Shown piece by piece: positions 62,909 through 64,000 of a stretch of 64,000 bases of DNA (position 1 is its first letter; each line of letters begins with the position of its first letter). The notes beneath the pieces were generated by a model. That model worked only from the letters and a program-made list of their open reading frames with translations, made no database searches and was not told the DNA's origin. A program made the translations under genes and the position numbers. The DNA is taken from assembly GCF_000786105.1 (NCBI RefSeq), contig NZ_JTEV01000007.1, forward strand, positions 1 to 64,000, given 5' to 3'. Source of the DNA: Bdellovibrio sp. ArHS. Lineage in GTDB: Bacteria; Bdellovibrionota; Bdellovibrionia; Bdellovibrionales; Bdellovibrionaceae.

Positions 62909-63847
62909 TCAACAATATAAGGGGCCAGCTTGAGATTTCCAGCGGTAGACGAGCCCCACTAAAACCCCCAACAAACTCCCCCCAAGATGAGCCGCATAGG
63001 CAACCCCTCCCCCTAAGCCTTCCGGTGTGGCCCAATAGTTGGCCAGATCTACCACCAGAAAAAGAGGAATGATCAGCAAGGTCGGCAAATAAATCGGCCC
63101 ATAGTGACCGGGCATTGGCGAGGCGAAGAAAAGGTACCGGATCCGCGTGCGGGTTTCCGCCACACAATAAAAAGCCAGCAAAGCGCTGATCGAGGCACTG
63201 GCCCCCACCATGGGCACTGTTCCGTGCGCCTCTGAAAACAAAAAGCCCGCACCGCCGGCGACGCCTCCGACCAGGTAAATAAAAAGAAGGGGTCCGCTGC
63301 CCACCAATCCCTCAACCGCAAGACCGATTAAAGCCAGGAAAGCCAAGTTGGAGAGCAAATGAATCCAGTTCGAATGAGAGAACTGATAAGTCACCCAGGA
63401 CAGCACACCTTTTTCGTAGGAACTTAAGCCGAAGCGAAAGAGCAACTGTTCCTGATACTTTTTCCGGAACTGCTGAATATCCGTGCGCCACTGATTGATT
63501 TGCACCTCGTCACCTTTATAGGGCCAGGTTTCCGCGGTCGCCAGATAGCGGGCATCACGAAGGGCATAGGCCCCTAAAATTCCCAATTGTTCGGTATTGT
63601 TAGAGGTCACTTCATGCACCCAAGCAGGCTTTTCATAAAGAAGATCTGCGGGTATGGCTTGCAGATATTGATAATAAAGTCGCCCGGTGAGCGTCAGTCC
63701 CTCTTTCTGTAAAAGGGGCGCAGAAGAAATGGAATTGGGCGCACCACTGAAGATCAAAAGGAAAATAAAGACATTCAATACCACCAACGTGATCGTCAGG
63801 GGGTAGCGCGTGTAACTGCGAAAGTCTTCAGGACAAGGAAGAATCAT
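62909..63847 (-). CDS. Rhomboid-family intramembrane protease
   Basis: The 312-residue product has six or so spans, an N-terminal span followed by a large soluble loop (about 40-165), then the rhomboid core: FSHSNWIHLLSNLAFLALIG, the Ser nucleophile in GASASISAL and the catalytic His in AHLGGSLLG. The Ser motif is GASAS rather than the usual GASGA. The start overlaps the stop of the next gene by four bases. Confidence 0.9.
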   Translation of the reverse strand: MILPCPEDFRSYTRYPLTITLVVLNVFIFLLIFSGAPNSISSAPLLQKEGLTLTGRLYYQYLQAIPADLLYEKPAWVHEVTSNNTEQLGILGAYALRDARYLATAETWPYKGDEVQINQWRTDIQQFRKKYQEQLLFRFGLSSYEKGVLSWVTYQFSHSNWIHLLSNLAFLALIGLAVEGLVGSGPLLFIYLVGGVAGGAGFLFSEAHGTVPMVGASASISALLAFYCVAETRTRIRYLFFASPMPGHYGPIYLPTLLIIPLFLVVDLANYWATPEGLGGGVAYAAHLGGSLLGVLVGLVYRWKSQAGPLYC

Positions 63848-64000
63848 GGGACCTCGTATCTTTCCTTGAAGCTTTCGATGTAGGAATCCTCCGAGGCACT
63901 CGCAGGCACACGCCCCTTCTTTTTCGGATGCGCGTAGGCCATTTCATTCAGTCCCCAGACGGAGCGGACGAAGCGTTTTTCCAGCGCAGACTTTAGCGCG
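63844..64000 (-). CDS. Unknown protein, C-terminal part (partial)
   Basis: The last 51 residues of a minus-strand gene run in from the right edge; the first base at 64000 is an incomplete codon. The end contains RSVWGLNEMAYAHPKKKGRV and is charged. The TGA overlaps the rhomboid ATG (ATGA), so the genes are coupled. No family is recognised from this part. Confidence 0.6.
   Translation of the reverse strand, partial: ALKSALEKRFVRSVWGLNEMAYAHPKKKGRVPASASEDSYIESFKERYEVP

Noticed and set aside
60610..63140. Further copies of the GGTACC repeat
   Set aside because: GGTACC also occurs inside putA and the rhomboid gene, but flanking bases do not match the repeat arm.
1..64000. Prophage, CRISPR array, insertion sequence, tRNA or rRNA
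   Set aside because: No integrase, transposase, phage structural gene, regularly spaced repeats, tRNA-like cloverleaf or rRNA sequence was seen.

Overview
The window looks like chromosomal DNA of a Bdellovibrio-type predatory or free-living member of the Bdellovibrionota. This rests on the style of the gene set: a type IV pilin of the Bdellovibrio PilA type, many short secreted proteins and lipoproteins without recognisable domains, RpoH-like and sigma-54-like promoters, a ParA-like protein with a helix-turn-helix leader, and moderate GC. No rRNA, tRNA, prophage, insertion sequence or CRISPR array was seen. Genes are dense, on both strands, and often overlap by 1-4 bases.

Layout. 1-9.3 kb: partial parA-like gene, RluA-family pseudouridine synthase, UvrD-family helicase, fumarase C, short-chain dehydrogenase, then a YchJ/EVE/DusC run. 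9.3-19.5 kb: an 849-residue exported protein of unknown function, methyltransferase, glutaredoxin, a second Dus enzyme, STAS protein, acetyl-CoA synthetase, and a divergent sulfur module (split YeeE/YedE transporter and persulfide-dioxygenase-like hydrolase). 19.5-32 kb: a protein-quality-control region (dnaK, dnaJ, clpS-clpA, htpX) interleaved with a GntA-like/DUF1989 gene pair, pilA and a lytic transglycosylase. 32-41.5 kb: lipoproteins, a subtilase, and an lnt-mutS2-lipase-maturation-factor run. 41.6-46.2 kb: a protein with an internal duplication, a long-hairpin repeat, a coiled-coil/Hsp20 fusion and a metzincin lipoprotein. 46.6-55.7 kb: NAD-type isocitrate dehydrogenase with a CofE-like partner, secreted proteins, a TraE/VirB8-like protein, a histidine kinase, and an HTH-TPR regulator. 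55.8-64 kb: Hsp33, SixA-like phosphatase, FAH-family hydrolase, PutA, isochorismatase-like hydrolase behind a probable attenuator, endonuclease I, rhomboid protease and a partial gene.

How it fits together. Central carbon and amino acid oxidation (fumC, acs, isocitrate dehydrogenase, putA) suits growth on host-derived amino acids and acetate. Chaperones and proteases (DnaK, DnaJ, ClpSA, HtpX, Hsp33, Hsp20-like) are unusually frequent. dnaK and dnaJ, about 3 kb apart, each carry a matching RpoH-like promoter. A near-consensus sigma-54 promoter precedes a lipoprotein gene at 40.76 kb and a weaker one precedes pilA.

The least explained signals are (i) a dispersed perfect-hairpin repeat found as a single unit at 7341-7386 and as an inverted double unit at 42958-43041, (ii) a possible attenuator or riboswitch-like leader upstream of the isochorismatase-like gene (61588-61681, minus strand), (iii) a possible structured minus-strand RNA at 32098-32250, and (iv) the coiled-coil/Hsp20 fusion protein.
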